Source of the DNA: Leptolyngbya sp. FACHB-261
GTDB taxonomy: Bacteria; Cyanobacteriota; Cyanobacteriia; FACHB-261
Direction of reading: 5' to 3'
DNA: 64,000 nucleotides
Assembly: GCF_014696065.1 (NCBI RefSeq)
Contig: NZ_JACJPL010000031.1
Span: 124,001 to 188,000 of the forward strand
Below the pieces are notes generated by a model. That model did not search any database. It was not told the origin of the DNA and worked only from the letters and a program-made list of their open reading frames with translations. The translations under genes were made by a program, and so were the position numbers. This document shows, in pieces, positions 1 through 8,626 of the stretch; the first letter of the stretch is position 1, and every line of letters begins with the position of its first letter.

Positions 1-438
1 CCGATTGCCTACATGGATACTCAGGACATCGCCCGTTTCGCCATTACTGCCTTGGGAAGTCCCAATGCAGCGCATCAACGCCTGCCCTTAGCGGGGCCAA
101 GGGCTTGGGGACCTTATGAGATTATTCGGCTATGCGAACGGCTTTCGGGCCGTCAAGCGCGCATTAGCCGAATGCCGGTCGGCCTGCTCCGCAGCGTCCG
201 CAAAGTAGCTCGCTTCTTTCAATGGGGTTGGAACTTATCGGACCGGCTAGCATTCACAGAAGTTCTGGCGAGTGGCAAACCTCTGGACGCTGAGATGGCC
301 ACGGTCTATGAGGTTCTAGATATTCCACCCGAGAGTGTTACGACCCTGGAGAGCTACTTGCAGGAATATTTTGCCCGCATCCTCAAAAAGCTCAAGGAGC
401 TGGACTACAAAGAACCTGTCATCAAAACCAGTTTTTAG
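1..438 (+). CDS. NmrA-like/Ycf39-like NAD(P)-binding protein, 3' part
   Basis: C-terminal 145 codons of a gene whose start lies before the window; the frame is open from base 1 (P-I-A-Y-M-D-T-Q-D-I-A). The peptide has the 'Y(I/M)DTQDIARF' step typical of the end of the Rossmann part of NmrA/Ycf39-type atypical SDRs, then the substrate-side region (LPLAGPRAWGPYEIIRLCERLSG) and a tail matching cyanobacterial Ycf39 homologues. Ycf39 relatives are thought to help photosystem II assembly and chlorophyll delivery in thylakoids; without the N-terminal nucleotide-binding motif I cannot tell true Ycf39 from one of its paralogues. It converges with tatC, about 40 bp away. Confidence 0.75.
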   Translation, partial: PIAYMDTQDIARFAITALGSPNAAHQRLPLAGPRAWGPYEIIRLCERLSGRQARISRMPVGLLRSVRKVARFFQWGWNLSDRLAFTEVLASGKPLDAEMATVYEVLDIPPESVTTLESYLQEYFARILKKLKELDYKEPVIKTSF

Positions 439-477
439 AGAGGCGAGGCGCTGGGCTGTACCTTTTCGAGGGTGTTG

Positions 478-1278
478 CTAACGGCCCAGCAACTTCACCA
501 AGCCAATTCCACTGAAGTAAAGACCGGTCACAGCTCCAGCCAGCAGACTTTGGGTCAGTGGATCAGTTGACGGCGTCAAGACGGCTCCAAGAATGGCAGC
601 AGCAAGGATGACATAGCGCCAGCCTTGCAGCATTTGGGCTGAATTAACAATCCCTACCAGCCCTAACAACATCTGGATAACAGGAACCTGAAAAGCCAGC
701 CCAGTGCTAAACATCAGCAACAGCACGAATTCAAAGTAACGGTCAATCGACCATAGCTGCTCAACAACGTCGGCACCGTAGCTGATGAAAAAGGTCAAAG
801 CAGCTGGAATCAGGGCGACGTAGGCGAAGAATAAACCCGCCAGGAACAGTACAGTAGAGCCCAGCACGATCGGCCCCAGAAAACGGCGTTCGCGCACAGT
901 TAGACCGGGCAGCACAAAGCGCACAATCTGATACACCACAAAAGGCGTTGCTGCCAAGATGCCGCTGTAAGCCGCAACCTTCAAAGAAACAAAGAAGTAT
1001 TCGCCAGGGGATTGCTGAATGAGTTTTGCGCCTCGGGCGGGACCTTCAAGAACCCGCACAATATCGTTAACGCGGAAGAAACTGATGACAATCCCTACGC
1101 CCATCGCAGCCAAGGCATAGAAAATCCGCAACCGCAGCTCTTCTAGATGGTCGAACAGAGACATTTCGACATCGTCTGGGGCGATATCTTCGGGATCGTC
1201 AATTTCAGGCTCATCTAGTGGGCCAGAGGACAGCTCCAGTTCAGAGGAGGCTAGCTCCGAGGACGATGATGAAGTCAT
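478..1278 (-). CDS. tatC: Sec-independent protein translocase TatC
   Basis: 266 residues, the normal size for TatC. It is the multi-spanning core receptor of the twin-arginine pathway, which exports folded proteins across plasma and thylakoid membranes. The signature N-terminal segment FDHLEELRLR (about residues 42-51) precedes the first membrane span; six hydrophobic segments follow, with the conserved FxVPV region (FQVPVIQ) near residue 197. The first 40 residues are an unusual Ser/Glu/Asp-rich acidic extension. ATG at 1278 is used. No tatA/B gene is nearby. The upstream gap contains an 11-bp tandem repeat. Confidence 0.95.
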   Translation of the reverse strand: MTSSSSSELASSELELSSGPLDEPEIDDPEDIAPDDVEMSLFDHLEELRLRIFYALAAMGVGIVISFFRVNDIVRVLEGPARGAKLIQQSPGEYFFVSLKVAAYSGILAATPFVVYQIVRFVLPGLTVRERRFLGPIVLGSTVLFLAGLFFAYVALIPAALTFFISYGADVVEQLWSIDRYFEFVLLLMFSTGLAFQVPVIQMLLGLVGIVNSAQMLQGWRYVILAAAILGAVLTPSTDPLTQSLLAGAVTGLYFSGIGLVKLLGR

Positions 1279-1380
1279 AACGTTCGTTCTCTGGCTCTTG
1301 CTGCGAACAATAGATTGCTATGGCTGCATTTTACCGTGTGAGCTTCCAGCCCTGGAAGTGACCAGTCAGTTGGCGGGCTT

Positions 1381-1415
1381 TGCTGACTGACTGCTGACTG
1401 ATTGCTGACTGATTG
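1381..1415. repeat. 11-bp tandem repeat, three copies
   Basis: TGCTGACTGAC followed by two copies of TGCTGACTGAT, head to tail, in the divergent gap between tatC and the CP12 gene. It lies about 100 bp upstream of the tatC start and 230 bp before CP12. Copy number may vary between strains. No known protein-binding motif was recognised. Confidence 0.8.
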
Positions 1416-1643
1416 TGGATCGTGCAGTTTAAGTCAGCCTTTGGGGGGTTGCAACTCGACTTAAAGCTTTTCTGGCTCTTTCGCAAGGTAATCTGAAAAA
1501 TTCCCAAGGCTAGAGGCTGCGGTGTGTGGAGGGTGTTAGCCTGGTTCGGGAAACGCTACAGCCTTGAGCTTGGCAGATTCCGTATACTGGTACATATACC
1601 CATTGTTCCAAAGCCGTAAACGAGCGGTCTTAACTGAGAAACC

Positions 1644-1874
1644 ATGAGCGATATCCAGCAGAAGATTCAAGAAGAGCGTGATGCAGCCCGCACGGTTTGC
1701 GATGTCAATGGTGCGACCTCACCTGAGTGTGCAGTGGCTTGGGACGTAGTAGAAGAGCTTCAAGCTGAAGCTTCCCACCAGAAGCAGAAGCAGGCTCAAA
1801 CGCAGCGTACCTCCCTAGAGCGTTACTGCGATGACAACCCCAGCGCTGATGAGTGCCGAATCTACGAAGACTAG
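1644..1874 (+). CDS. cp12: CP12 Calvin-cycle regulatory protein
   Basis: 76 residues, the standard length for stand-alone cyanobacterial CP12. This intrinsically disordered protein forms the redox-controlled GAPDH-CP12-phosphoribulokinase complex that switches off the Calvin cycle in the dark. The two cysteine pairs are visible: N-terminal VCDVNGATSPEC (residues about 18-29) and C-terminal YCDDNPSADECRIYED (about 61-76), as is the AWDVVEELQAE helix. The C-terminal tail is the part that enters the GAPDH active site. The gene is monocistronic: it has its own leader and is closed by a strong hairpin shared with the convergent ABC operon. Confidence 0.96.
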   Translation: MSDIQQKIQEERDAARTVCDVNGATSPECAVAWDVVEELQAEASHQKQKQAQTQRTSLERYCDDNPSADECRIYED

Positions 1875-1911
1875 ATCGACATTCTGCATCGGCAAGTCAA
1901 ATCCGAAGGTT

Positions 1912-1974
1912 AAAACTAACAACATTCCAGCAGCTGGCAGCCTCTCTGCCTGTTTCTGGGATGTTGTTGGTTTT
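1912..1974. terminator. Bidirectional terminator hairpin between CP12 and the ABC operon
   Basis: A 19-nt arm (1912-1930, AAAACTAACAACATTCCAG) pairs with 1956-1974, differing only at two G-U-compatible positions, with a smaller GGCAG/CTGCC stem in the loop. It has A residues on one side and T residues on the other, so it can work for both convergent transcripts. Confidence 0.8.
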
Positions 1975-2018
1975 AGATTTGATTCTTAAAGGGGGGCTGA
2001 CGGGTGCAGTTCACAAAC

Positions 2019-2756
2019 CTAGTTGGTAACCATGGCTAAGTCAGCAGGAGCCAGATTTGAATGCACCACCTCACCATCACGGAACCAAACGATGCGCTGG
2101 CAGAGCCGAGCAACCTCCGGGGCGTGGGTCACCATGACCACAGTCATGCCAACGTTATTCAACTCCTGAAAGATGTCCATGACTTCCTTGCTGGTGCGCG
2201 TATCCAGGGCACCGGTTGGTTCGTCTGCCAGCAGCAGAACCGGTTGATTGACAATCGCCCGAGCGATCGCGACCCGTTGCTGCTGTCCTCCGGAGAGCTG
2301 ATTAGGACGGTTGTTGAGTCGATTTCCCAGCCCCACGCGGACCAAAGCCTCTTCGGCTCGCTCTTGGCGTTCCAAGCGGGAAACCCCGGCATAAGTCATG
2401 GGTAACATCACATTCTCCAGCGCACTCAGCTGAGGCAACAGGTGAAACTGCTGGAAAACAAAGCCGAGCTTAAGATTGCGGATATGAGCAAGTTCGTCGT
2501 CATCTAACTGAGCGACTTCTTCGCCATCCAAATAGTATTGGCCACTACTGGGCTGATCGAGACAGCCAATGATGCTCATTGCTGTGGACTTACCAGAGCC
2601 TGATGGCCCCATGATTGCGCAGTATTCTCCCTGTTGCACCTGGAGACTGACATCATTGAGGGCTATAACCTCGGTATCGCCAGCTCCGTAGCGCTTGCTA
2701 ATGTGGTCCAAGCGAATGATGTCAGGAGAAGGAGAGGCGTGGAACGTCATACTCAT
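2019..2756 (-). CDS. ABC exporter ATPase, MacB/DevA/LolD-type
   Basis: 245-residue nucleotide-binding subunit. Walker A GPSGSGKS (about residues 50-57), the Q-loop, signature LSGGQQQR (about 154-161) and Walker B VLLLADEPTGALD are all intact. It is the third gene of a membrane-fusion protein, permease, ATPase operon; its ATG directly follows the permease stop codon. This gene order is shared with MacAB and with cyanobacterial DevBCA, which export peptides, lipids or glycolipids, usually with a TolC-type outer-membrane channel encoded elsewhere. The substrate cannot be read from the sequence. Confidence 0.92.
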   Translation of the reverse strand: MSMTFHASPSPDIIRLDHISKRYGAGDTEVIALNDVSLQVQQGEYCAIMGPSGSGKSTAMSIIGCLDQPSSGQYYLDGEEVAQLDDDELAHIRNLKLGFVFQQFHLLPQLSALENVMLPMTYAGVSRLERQERAEEALVRVGLGNRLNNRPNQLSGGQQQRVAIARAIVNQPVLLLADEPTGALDTRTSKEVMDIFQELNNVGMTVVMVTHAPEVARLCQRIVWFRDGEVVHSNLAPADLAMVTN

Positions 2757-3983
2757 TCACTGGCTCCTCAGAGCAACAATGGGATCTAGGCGAGCAGCAC
2801 TACGGGCAGGAAAAACACCAAAGCCTAAACCAATCGCTCCCGAAACACTGACTGCCAGAACAATTGCAGCGGGACTAATAATCGCATCTAGCGGCGTGAA
2901 AGTGCCCACTAGCAGGGTGCCGCCTACACCTAGCACAATGCCAATCATGCCGCCTGCGGTTGCCAAGATTACGGCTTCGACTGTGAACTGCGTGAGCACG
3001 TCAGCGCGAGTTGCGCCAATGGCTTTGCGCAGACCAATTTCTTGGGTTCGCTCTGTAACCGAAACCAGCATGATGTTCATAATGCCGATGCCACCCACCA
3101 GCAGTGAGATGCCTGCAGTCGCAGCTAACACTATTGTGAGGATGCCAGTGACATTATCAGCAGTTTGCAAGAGGTCTTGCTGACTACGCACTGTAAAGTC
3201 GTCCTCACCCCGAATGTTGTGGCGCAGCCGCAGCAAATTCGTAATCTGAAACTGAGCAGCTCTGATGCTCTTGGGGTCGCGGGCCGAGATCGAAATCGAT
3301 TGCAGTGAGGGGCTACGACGTGAGTTCCGTCGTCCCACCAACTGATTAGCCATCGTTGTGACCGGCACGTAGACAATCTCGTCCTGGTTCTGACCAAAGG
3401 CAGAGCCTTTTTCTTCAGTCACACCAATCACGCGGAAGCTGAGGTTACGAATGCGAACCTTTTCGCCAATCGGGTCACGATTGCCGAAAAGCTCGCGAGC
3501 CGTGGCTGGCCCCAGTACAGCGACCCGGTCGTTACGGTCGAGATTAAGGTCGTTGAATGAACGGCCTTGAACTATGGCTGTGTTACGCACCAAAGTGTAT
3601 TCAGGGGTGGTACCGGTGACGTTAACTTGAGTGTCTTTGCTGGCCCAGCTAATGCGAAACCGATCGACCATCTGAGGCGCCACCCCCGCCACGGAGGGTA
3701 CTTGCCGCTTAATCGCTTCAGCATCAGCCAAGGTCAAGCTACTCGCCGGAACCGCGCCCAACCGGCGCCCCTGGTCGGTTCCAGGGACCACAAACAGCAG
3801 GTTGGTGCCTAGCCCTTGAAATTGTTGATTGACAAAACGCTGAGCACCCTGACCCAAGGAAACCATTGCAATCACTGAAGCATTGCCGATGATGATGCCT
3901 AGCATCGTCAAACCACTGCGCAACTTATTAGCGGTCAGGGTGCGAACCGCCATGCCAACGCTTTCAACTAGATCAACGCTCAT
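2757..3983 (-). CDS. ABC exporter permease, MacB/FtsX-like
   Basis: 408 residues. It has an N-terminal span (about residues 20-45: LRSGLTMLGIIIGNASVIAMV), a large periplasmic MacB core domain (about 50-270), and three C-terminal spans with the family motif 'VGGIGIMNIMLVSVTERTQEIGLRKAIGA' region (about 296-325). The start ATG overlaps the fusion-protein stop by 4 bp (3980-3983), implying translational coupling. Unlike classical MacB it carries no fused ATPase domain; the ATPase is the next gene. Confidence 0.92.
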   Translation of the reverse strand: MSVDLVESVGMAVRTLTANKLRSGLTMLGIIIGNASVIAMVSLGQGAQRFVNQQFQGLGTNLLFVVPGTDQGRRLGAVPASSLTLADAEAIKRQVPSVAGVAPQMVDRFRISWASKDTQVNVTGTTPEYTLVRNTAIVQGRSFNDLNLDRNDRVAVLGPATARELFGNRDPIGEKVRIRNLSFRVIGVTEEKGSAFGQNQDEIVYVPVTTMANQLVGRRNSRRSPSLQSISISARDPKSIRAAQFQITNLLRLRHNIRGEDDFTVRSQQDLLQTADNVTGILTIVLAATAGISLLVGGIGIMNIMLVSVTERTQEIGLRKAIGATRADVLTQFTVEAVILATAGGMIGIVLGVGGTLLVGTFTPLDAIISPAAIVLAVSVSGAIGLGFGVFPARSAARLDPIVALRSQ

Positions 3984-5449
3984 TGTTTTCTTTCAGTTCC
4001 GCTCTGTCCTTGGCCTTGGCCCTGCCCCTGGCCGCTCTGCTTCTGGCCCTGGCCTTGGTCAAAGGCATTGGGGTTGCCTTCTGGAAAATCAATAAAGACC
4101 CGTTCGCCTGCCTTCACACCTTGCAGGATTCGAGTCTCATCACCCTGTGTAAAGCCAACTTTAACGGGACGAAATTGCCCCTTGCCCTCGGCATCGGCAA
4201 CCAAAACACCGGTTTTACCTCTCTGGGTGACGATGGCGACAGTTGGCACAACCAGTGCATTAGTGACCGACTCACCAATAAAGGTGACATCTACGTTCAT
4301 GCCAGAGCGCAGTTGGGTCTGGCCGGTCACCAGGCCAACGCGGACCTGAAATGAGGTCACGTTTTGGTCCACTACGGCCTCAGGCGCGATTAAGCGCACT
4401 CGTCCCTCATAGGTCTGGTCAGGATAGGCATCAGCAACAATCTCAACCCGTTGCCCTGTTTTGACTTGAGAAATATCAGTTTCAGGGACGTTAACGCGGA
4501 CTTCCAGCCCTGAGGCCAAGGCCACTACGGAGGTCGAGGTGGCTGAAGCTGTATTCGAGGCTGAAGTTGTGGGCGTTACGATAGCGCCGACCGTGGCGTA
4601 CTTCTGAGTGACAATGCCATCGAAGGGAGCCCGGATCACAGTCTCGTTGAGCTGAGTTTGGGCTTGGGTCACTTGAGCCCGGGCTGCAGCCACCTGAGCT
4701 GCGGCCTGGTCTATATCTTCAGATCGAGAGCCAGTAGCGAGTTGCTGCAACTGCTGCTGAGCTTCTTGCAGATTGGCTATGGCACTACGGTTCTCACTAA
4801 GCACCTCATCCAGCCGATCTTGGGCCACTGCGCCCTCCTGGGCCAAGTTGCTGTAGCGTTTTACTCGCTCAGAACTGAGGTCGGCTTGAGCTTGAGCCGC
4901 AGCGACTTGAGCTCTGGCTCTAGCAACTTCCTCATTGCGGCTACCGGCCCGCATCTCGGCATACTCTGATTGCGCCTGGGCTAATTGGGCTTTGGCGCGG
5001 GCAAGATCGGCTCTGAGGGCAGCTTCATCCATGCGAGCTAGGATTTGCCCAGCCTTGACCCGATCGCCTTGATCTACATAGAGAGCCGCCAAACGACCCG
5101 AGACTTTAGGGCTGACGTTAACGGTAGAAATTGGAATGACCGTACCGCTGGCCTCAATGCGAACTGCTAAGTCCTGGGTTTCAACTGGCACAGTCAACTC
5201 GGCCACACTAGGACCAGAGGGATTACGTCGAGACACCGCATACCACCCGCCAGAGCCCGCCAGAATGACTGCTGCCAGAGCTGGCACCGCCCAACGCCAG
5301 GTTCTACGACGCTGCGGTTTGGCTTTAAGACTCCTTGTTGACGCTGGTTGCGGAGTCAGGGGGGAAGTTGTAGGCGTTTGGGCGAGGGGAGTCCGCCCGT
5401 TACTGTCGCTGCCAGGCTGACTGAGCTTAGAGTTAGAAGTATCGCCCAT
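3980..5449 (-). CDS. HlyD/MacA-type periplasmic adaptor (membrane fusion protein)
   Basis: 489 residues. A Pro/Ser-rich cytoplasmic leader is followed by one span (about 50-70, WAVPALAAVILAGSGGWYAV). Then come the lipoyl half-motif VSGRLAALYVDQGDRVKAGQ, a long Ala/Gln-rich coiled-coil hairpin (about 135-270), the second lipoyl half 'APFDGIVTQKYATVGAIV', and beta-barrel and membrane-proximal domains. The last about 25 residues are a GQ-repeat low-complexity tail that is not part of the family core. First gene of the three-gene exporter operon; it should link the inner-membrane permease to an outer-membrane channel. Confidence 0.92.
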   Translation of the reverse strand: MGDTSNSKLSQPGSDSNGRTPLAQTPTTSPLTPQPASTRSLKAKPQRRRTWRWAVPALAAVILAGSGGWYAVSRRNPSGPSVAELTVPVETQDLAVRIEASGTVIPISTVNVSPKVSGRLAALYVDQGDRVKAGQILARMDEAALRADLARAKAQLAQAQSEYAEMRAGSRNEEVARARAQVAAAQAQADLSSERVKRYSNLAQEGAVAQDRLDEVLSENRSAIANLQEAQQQLQQLATGSRSEDIDQAAAQVAAARAQVTQAQTQLNETVIRAPFDGIVTQKYATVGAIVTPTTSASNTASATSTSVVALASGLEVRVNVPETDISQVKTGQRVEIVADAYPDQTYEGRVRLIAPEAVVDQNVTSFQVRVGLVTGQTQLRSGMNVDVTFIGESVTNALVVPTVAIVTQRGKTGVLVADAEGKGQFRPVKVGFTQGDETRILQGVKAGERVFIDFPEGNPNAFDQGQGQKQSGQGQGQGQGQSGTERKQ

Positions 5450-5641
5450 GAGAATTAAAAGTCCAAATCACTAATAGGGGCAGCTAACTTCTACGACGCT
5501 CCCTGCCTTCAGAGTTTCCAAAAGACAAACTCTAAACAATAAATTCTGGACAGCCGTTGTAGAGACAGGGAAGTCTCAAGCCTGACCCAGCTTTTATCAT
5601 AGAAACTTAACAATCAAACTTCCTATCCCAGGGGGAGGGAA

Positions 5642-6151
5642 TTAACGAACCTCTACCAGTTCGGTTTGTTGTTCGGTCGTTCGGTCCGGGATCAGAATGC
5701 CGTTGAGATGGTCAATTTCATGCTGGATAACCCGTGCTGGAAAGCCATCTAGCTCCAAGTTCAAAATTTCACCGAAGCGGTTCCAGGCTTTGAGCTGAAT
5801 TTGGGTTGGACGCCAGATTTCGCCTCGCTTAAGCGGAACACTCAAACAGCCCTCTTGGTAAGCATCACGTTCTGAGGAAGCCCAAGAAATTTCTGGGTTG
5901 ACCAAAACCGTGAGCGGAATATCTGGCGCGTCCGGATAGCGCGGGTTGTTCACACTCTCCATAACTAGCAGCCGTTTGGAGACAAACACCTGGGGCGCCG
6001 CTAAACCCACTCCCTTGCTGTCCCGCAGCGTGTCGGTCATGTCGTCGATCAGTTGCTGCGTCTCCGATATTTGCAGTTCTTCCTCTAAGAAAGGAGTAGC
6101 AACCTGTCGCAAAATCGATTCGCCAATCTGGGCAATAGTTAGGACAGCCAT
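5642..6151 (-). CDS. def: Peptide deformylase
   Basis: 169 residues. It removes the N-formyl group from nascent proteins in the cytosol. All three metal and active-site motifs are present: GVGLAAPQ (about 48-55), EGCLSVP (about 100-106; Cys ligand) and QHEIDHLNG (about 142-150; two His ligands and catalytic Glu). The start lies one base after the yajQ stop, so the two are co-transcribed, probably with the nitrilase gene upstream of yajQ. Confidence 0.96.
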   Translation of the reverse strand: MAVLTIAQIGESILRQVATPFLEEELQISETQQLIDDMTDTLRDSKGVGLAAPQVFVSKRLLVMESVNNPRYPDAPDIPLTVLVNPEISWASSERDAYQEGCLSVPLKRGEIWRPTQIQLKAWNRFGEILNLELDGFPARVIQHEIDHLNGILIPDRTTEQQTELVEVR

Positions 6152-6152
6152 G

Positions 6153-6644
6153 TTAGCGGTAGTTCATGAACTGCAAAGCGACAGGAAAATCCTCTTGCTT
6201 CAGGCGATTCATCACCTCTTGCAAATCATCTTTTGATTTACTGGAAACCCGGACGACATCACCCTGAATTGAGGGTTGTACCTTCTTGAATTCGTCACGG
6301 ATCAGTTTGGATAGTTGTTTAGCGAGATCGGCAGAAATGCCCTTCTTGAGAGCAATTTCTTGACGCACCCGACTACCCGAAGCTGAATCAATCTTGCCGT
6401 AGTCGAAAATCTTTAGAGACAAGCCCCGCTTGCTGGCTTTGGTCTGCAGCACATCATGAATGGAGGAGAGCGTAAACTCGCTATTCGTCTCGACCGTGAT
6501 CGAGTCGGCATTGAGTGTCACCTTGGTGTCCGTGTCCTTAAGGTCATAACGACTCTTAATCTCCCGTTCCACCTGGTCTACGGTATTGACCAATTCCTGC
6601 CGGTCGAAGTCACTGACCACGTCAAAGGAGAAGCTGGATGCCAT
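6153..6644 (-). CDS. YajQ family nucleotide-binding protein
   Basis: 163 residues, full length for the family. It begins with the diagnostic [21 protein letters not shown] and ends with the usual LQFMNYR. The fold is a pair of ferredoxin-like domains; some proteobacterial members bind cyclic-di-GMP and act as transcription co-regulators, but a role in cyanobacteria is not established. It sits between the nitrilase gene (99 bp away) and def (1 bp away). Confidence 0.94.
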   Translation of the reverse strand: MASSFSFDVVSDFDRQELVNTVDQVEREIKSRYDLKDTDTKVTLNADSITVETNSEFTLSSIHDVLQTKASKRGLSLKIFDYGKIDSASGSRVRQEIALKKGISADLAKQLSKLIRDEFKKVQPSIQGDVVRVSSKSKDDLQEVMNRLKQEDFPVALQFMNYR

Positions 6645-6743
6645 AGCTCAACTCATTACCGATACAACTCTTCAGTGTAAGTAAAGTTAGAAGTCCAAGC
6701 ATAACTCCAGCGCTCCCCATTCAACTTATATTCAGCCTTCAGC

Positions 6744-7577
6744 CTAGAGAAAGACTCGGTGTTGGAGGGAAGGCATCTGGCGCCGGACTTGATCCAGGCG
6801 GTTAGGCTCGATTTCAGCAACTGCGACTCCGGGCTGATCCCCAGCATCTGCTAGCACGACTCCCCAAGGGTCGATGACCATAGCATGGCCGTGGGACTGA
6901 CGCCGAGGGTTGTGGCGTCCTGTCTGAGCTGGCGCGATCACATAAGCGGTGTTTTCAATCGCCCGAGCTTGAAGCAGAACCTGCCAGTGGTCCTTACCTG
7001 TGTAGGCAGTAAAGGCCGCCGGTACCAGCAAGACCGTCGCTCCGTGGGCAGCTAGGTGACGATAGAGCTCCGGGAAGCGCACGTCGTAGCAGACAGACAA
7101 GCCCAAGTTGCCCAACTCTTTTGATGGGTGGACTGGGGGTGGCATCTTACCCGCCAGAACAGTACTGGATTCCCGATAGGTATTGCCATCGGGTAGATTG
7201 ACATCAAATAAATGGACTTTCTCGTAGCGGGCCAATTCGCTACCGTCAGGACCGACCAGCAGCGCTGTGTTGAGCACTCGATCTGGGACTGTTTGGTCTG
7301 GATTCAGGCTAGAGACGACTGGAAAACCACCTCCCAATAAGGTGATCTGATAGCGTTGGGCCATCGTCTTGAGAAACTTTTCGCTTTCCTGCGCAATGTG
7401 GGGAGCCTGACGAATTTTTTCGTCCTCATCCCCTAAAAATGAGAAATTCTCGGGTAGACAAACCAACTCAGCGCCCCGACGGGCTGCCAGATCAATCAGC
7501 TCCTCCGCTTGAGCCAAATTTTTGCCTAGGTCAGGCACACTGGTCATCTGAATGGCGGCAGCCAAGTAGGACTTCAT
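6744..7577 (-). CDS. Carbon-nitrogen hydrolase, Nit1/Nit2-like amidase
   Basis: 277 residues. The nitrilase-superfamily Glu-Lys-Cys triad is visible: Glu in LVCLPENFSF (about 43), Lys in RYEKVHLFDV (about 120), Cys in LSVCYDVRFPELYR (about 162). The DVRFPELYR context fits the Nit1/Nit2 branch, which hydrolyses omega-amides or deaminated glutathione, a metabolite-repair role. Probably first gene of a nitrilase-yajQ-def unit. The start ATG at 7577 is followed directly by the conserved KSYLAAAIQMTS strand. Confidence 0.9.
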   Translation of the reverse strand: MKSYLAAAIQMTSVPDLGKNLAQAEELIDLAARRGAELVCLPENFSFLGDEDEKIRQAPHIAQESEKFLKTMAQRYQITLLGGGFPVVSSLNPDQTVPDRVLNTALLVGPDGSELARYEKVHLFDVNLPDGNTYRESSTVLAGKMPPPVHPSKELGNLGLSVCYDVRFPELYRHLAAHGATVLLVPAAFTAYTGKDHWQVLLQARAIENTAYVIAPAQTGRHNPRRQSHGHAMVIDPWGVVLADAGDQPGVAVAEIEPNRLDQVRRQMPSLQHRVFL

Positions 7578-8626
7578 AATCTTTGAAGCAAGCAGGATAT
7601 CTTTGATCCTAGCGCCTCAAAGCTAGTGATCTCACATCGTCTAGGCCTTGACCTAGATACAAAAGGTCGTTGCCAAACTGTCTAGATCAATGCCCTCCCG
7701 CTTTCACAAGTGGCTCGTCCTGTTGCCCAGCACTGACTTTTCTTTTCTTCAGTCTCTTCTTCAGACTGAGTGGAGGGTCAGAAACACGAGCTAGTCTTAG
7801 CCGCTAAAGCCTTAATTTGTGATATCTTCGATTGGCTCCCTTTGGCCTTGCTTGTACCCTTGCTTACAATAGCTTGTGTACGCATTAATGCTACAAGCCC
7901 TGACTCTAATACCTATAAACAATATCTCTATCCATAAGTTACAGGCTAAGAAACTGGATTGAAACCCCCTTGAAGTCTTGCTACTCTGCGCTACACAAGA
8001 ATAACTGAAACTTGGCTCTATTTGTCTTTGCGTGGTTAAGTCGAGGGCAAAATATTTCCACAAGGGTAGGCTTATAGGCCTTGTCTTAGTAGCCTCTGAC
8101 ACAACTTAGGTCTCAAGGGATAGTATATACAGACAATCCAGGCAAAACGCAAGAGCAAGACCATCCGCTTTAAAATCACTAAGGCAGCTTTATTCAAAGC
8201 TCTTTCTGGCTTAAAGATACTAATCAGTCGAGAGATGGATGAATAATCCCAAAGAAACGTATTGTATTTGAGCATGTTCAGTTGCTGCTTCATTCACTAT
8301 CTTCTCAGAAGCGTAAAGCGCTGCGAGGGTGTGCCTCAAAGGGTCAACGAGTTGGAGTTGGCCTTGCCAGAGGTTAAGCAGCAAATGTTCTTGAAAGGTT
8401 AGCCTAAAACACTAAGCCTACTCTCGGTTCAATTTGGGATAGTAGATCAGATTTTCTCAGGTGCCTAGCAGGCACCTACTCTCTGCTGCCAAAAAGAACT
8501 GGCAGTCGAATTACCTAAATTGTGAGGAGGTGTTTTCAGCAAATCTAAGCCTACGGATGGCATTTACAGCACTAAAAATGGAATTGCAAAAGCAACGTAC
8601 CTTTAAGCAGCAGGCAAAGGTTGCAG
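7578..8626. other. Long intergenic region (about 1 kb) without a convincing gene
   Basis: Separates the divergent nitrilase and glycosyltransferase genes. The two minus-strand open frames here (near 7812-8102 and 8072-8293) have no recognisable motif, irregular composition and no ribosome-binding site, so I treat the stretch as non-coding. It contains a perfect 8-bp hairpin (8459-8477) in the glycosyltransferase leader and a weaker stem at 7749-7769. Confidence 0.6.
8459..8477. promoter_or_regulatory. Perfect palindromic hairpin in the glycosyltransferase leader
   Basis: AGGTGCCT, AGC loop, AGGCACCT. Perfect 8-bp arms with a 3-nt loop, about 150 bp upstream of the glycosyltransferase start and not followed by a T-run. 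It could be an operator or an mRNA stem; no regulator is identified. Confidence 0.4.

Noticed and set aside
2695-3183. 162-codon plus-strand frame and other plus-strand frames over 2-5 kb
   Set aside because: Shadows of the ABC permease and fusion-protein genes on the opposite strand; these have clear motifs.
7812-8293. Two overlapping minus-strand open frames in the 1-kb gap before the glycosyltransferase
   Set aside because: No motif, no ribosome-binding site and residue usage unlike a protein; treated as non-coding.
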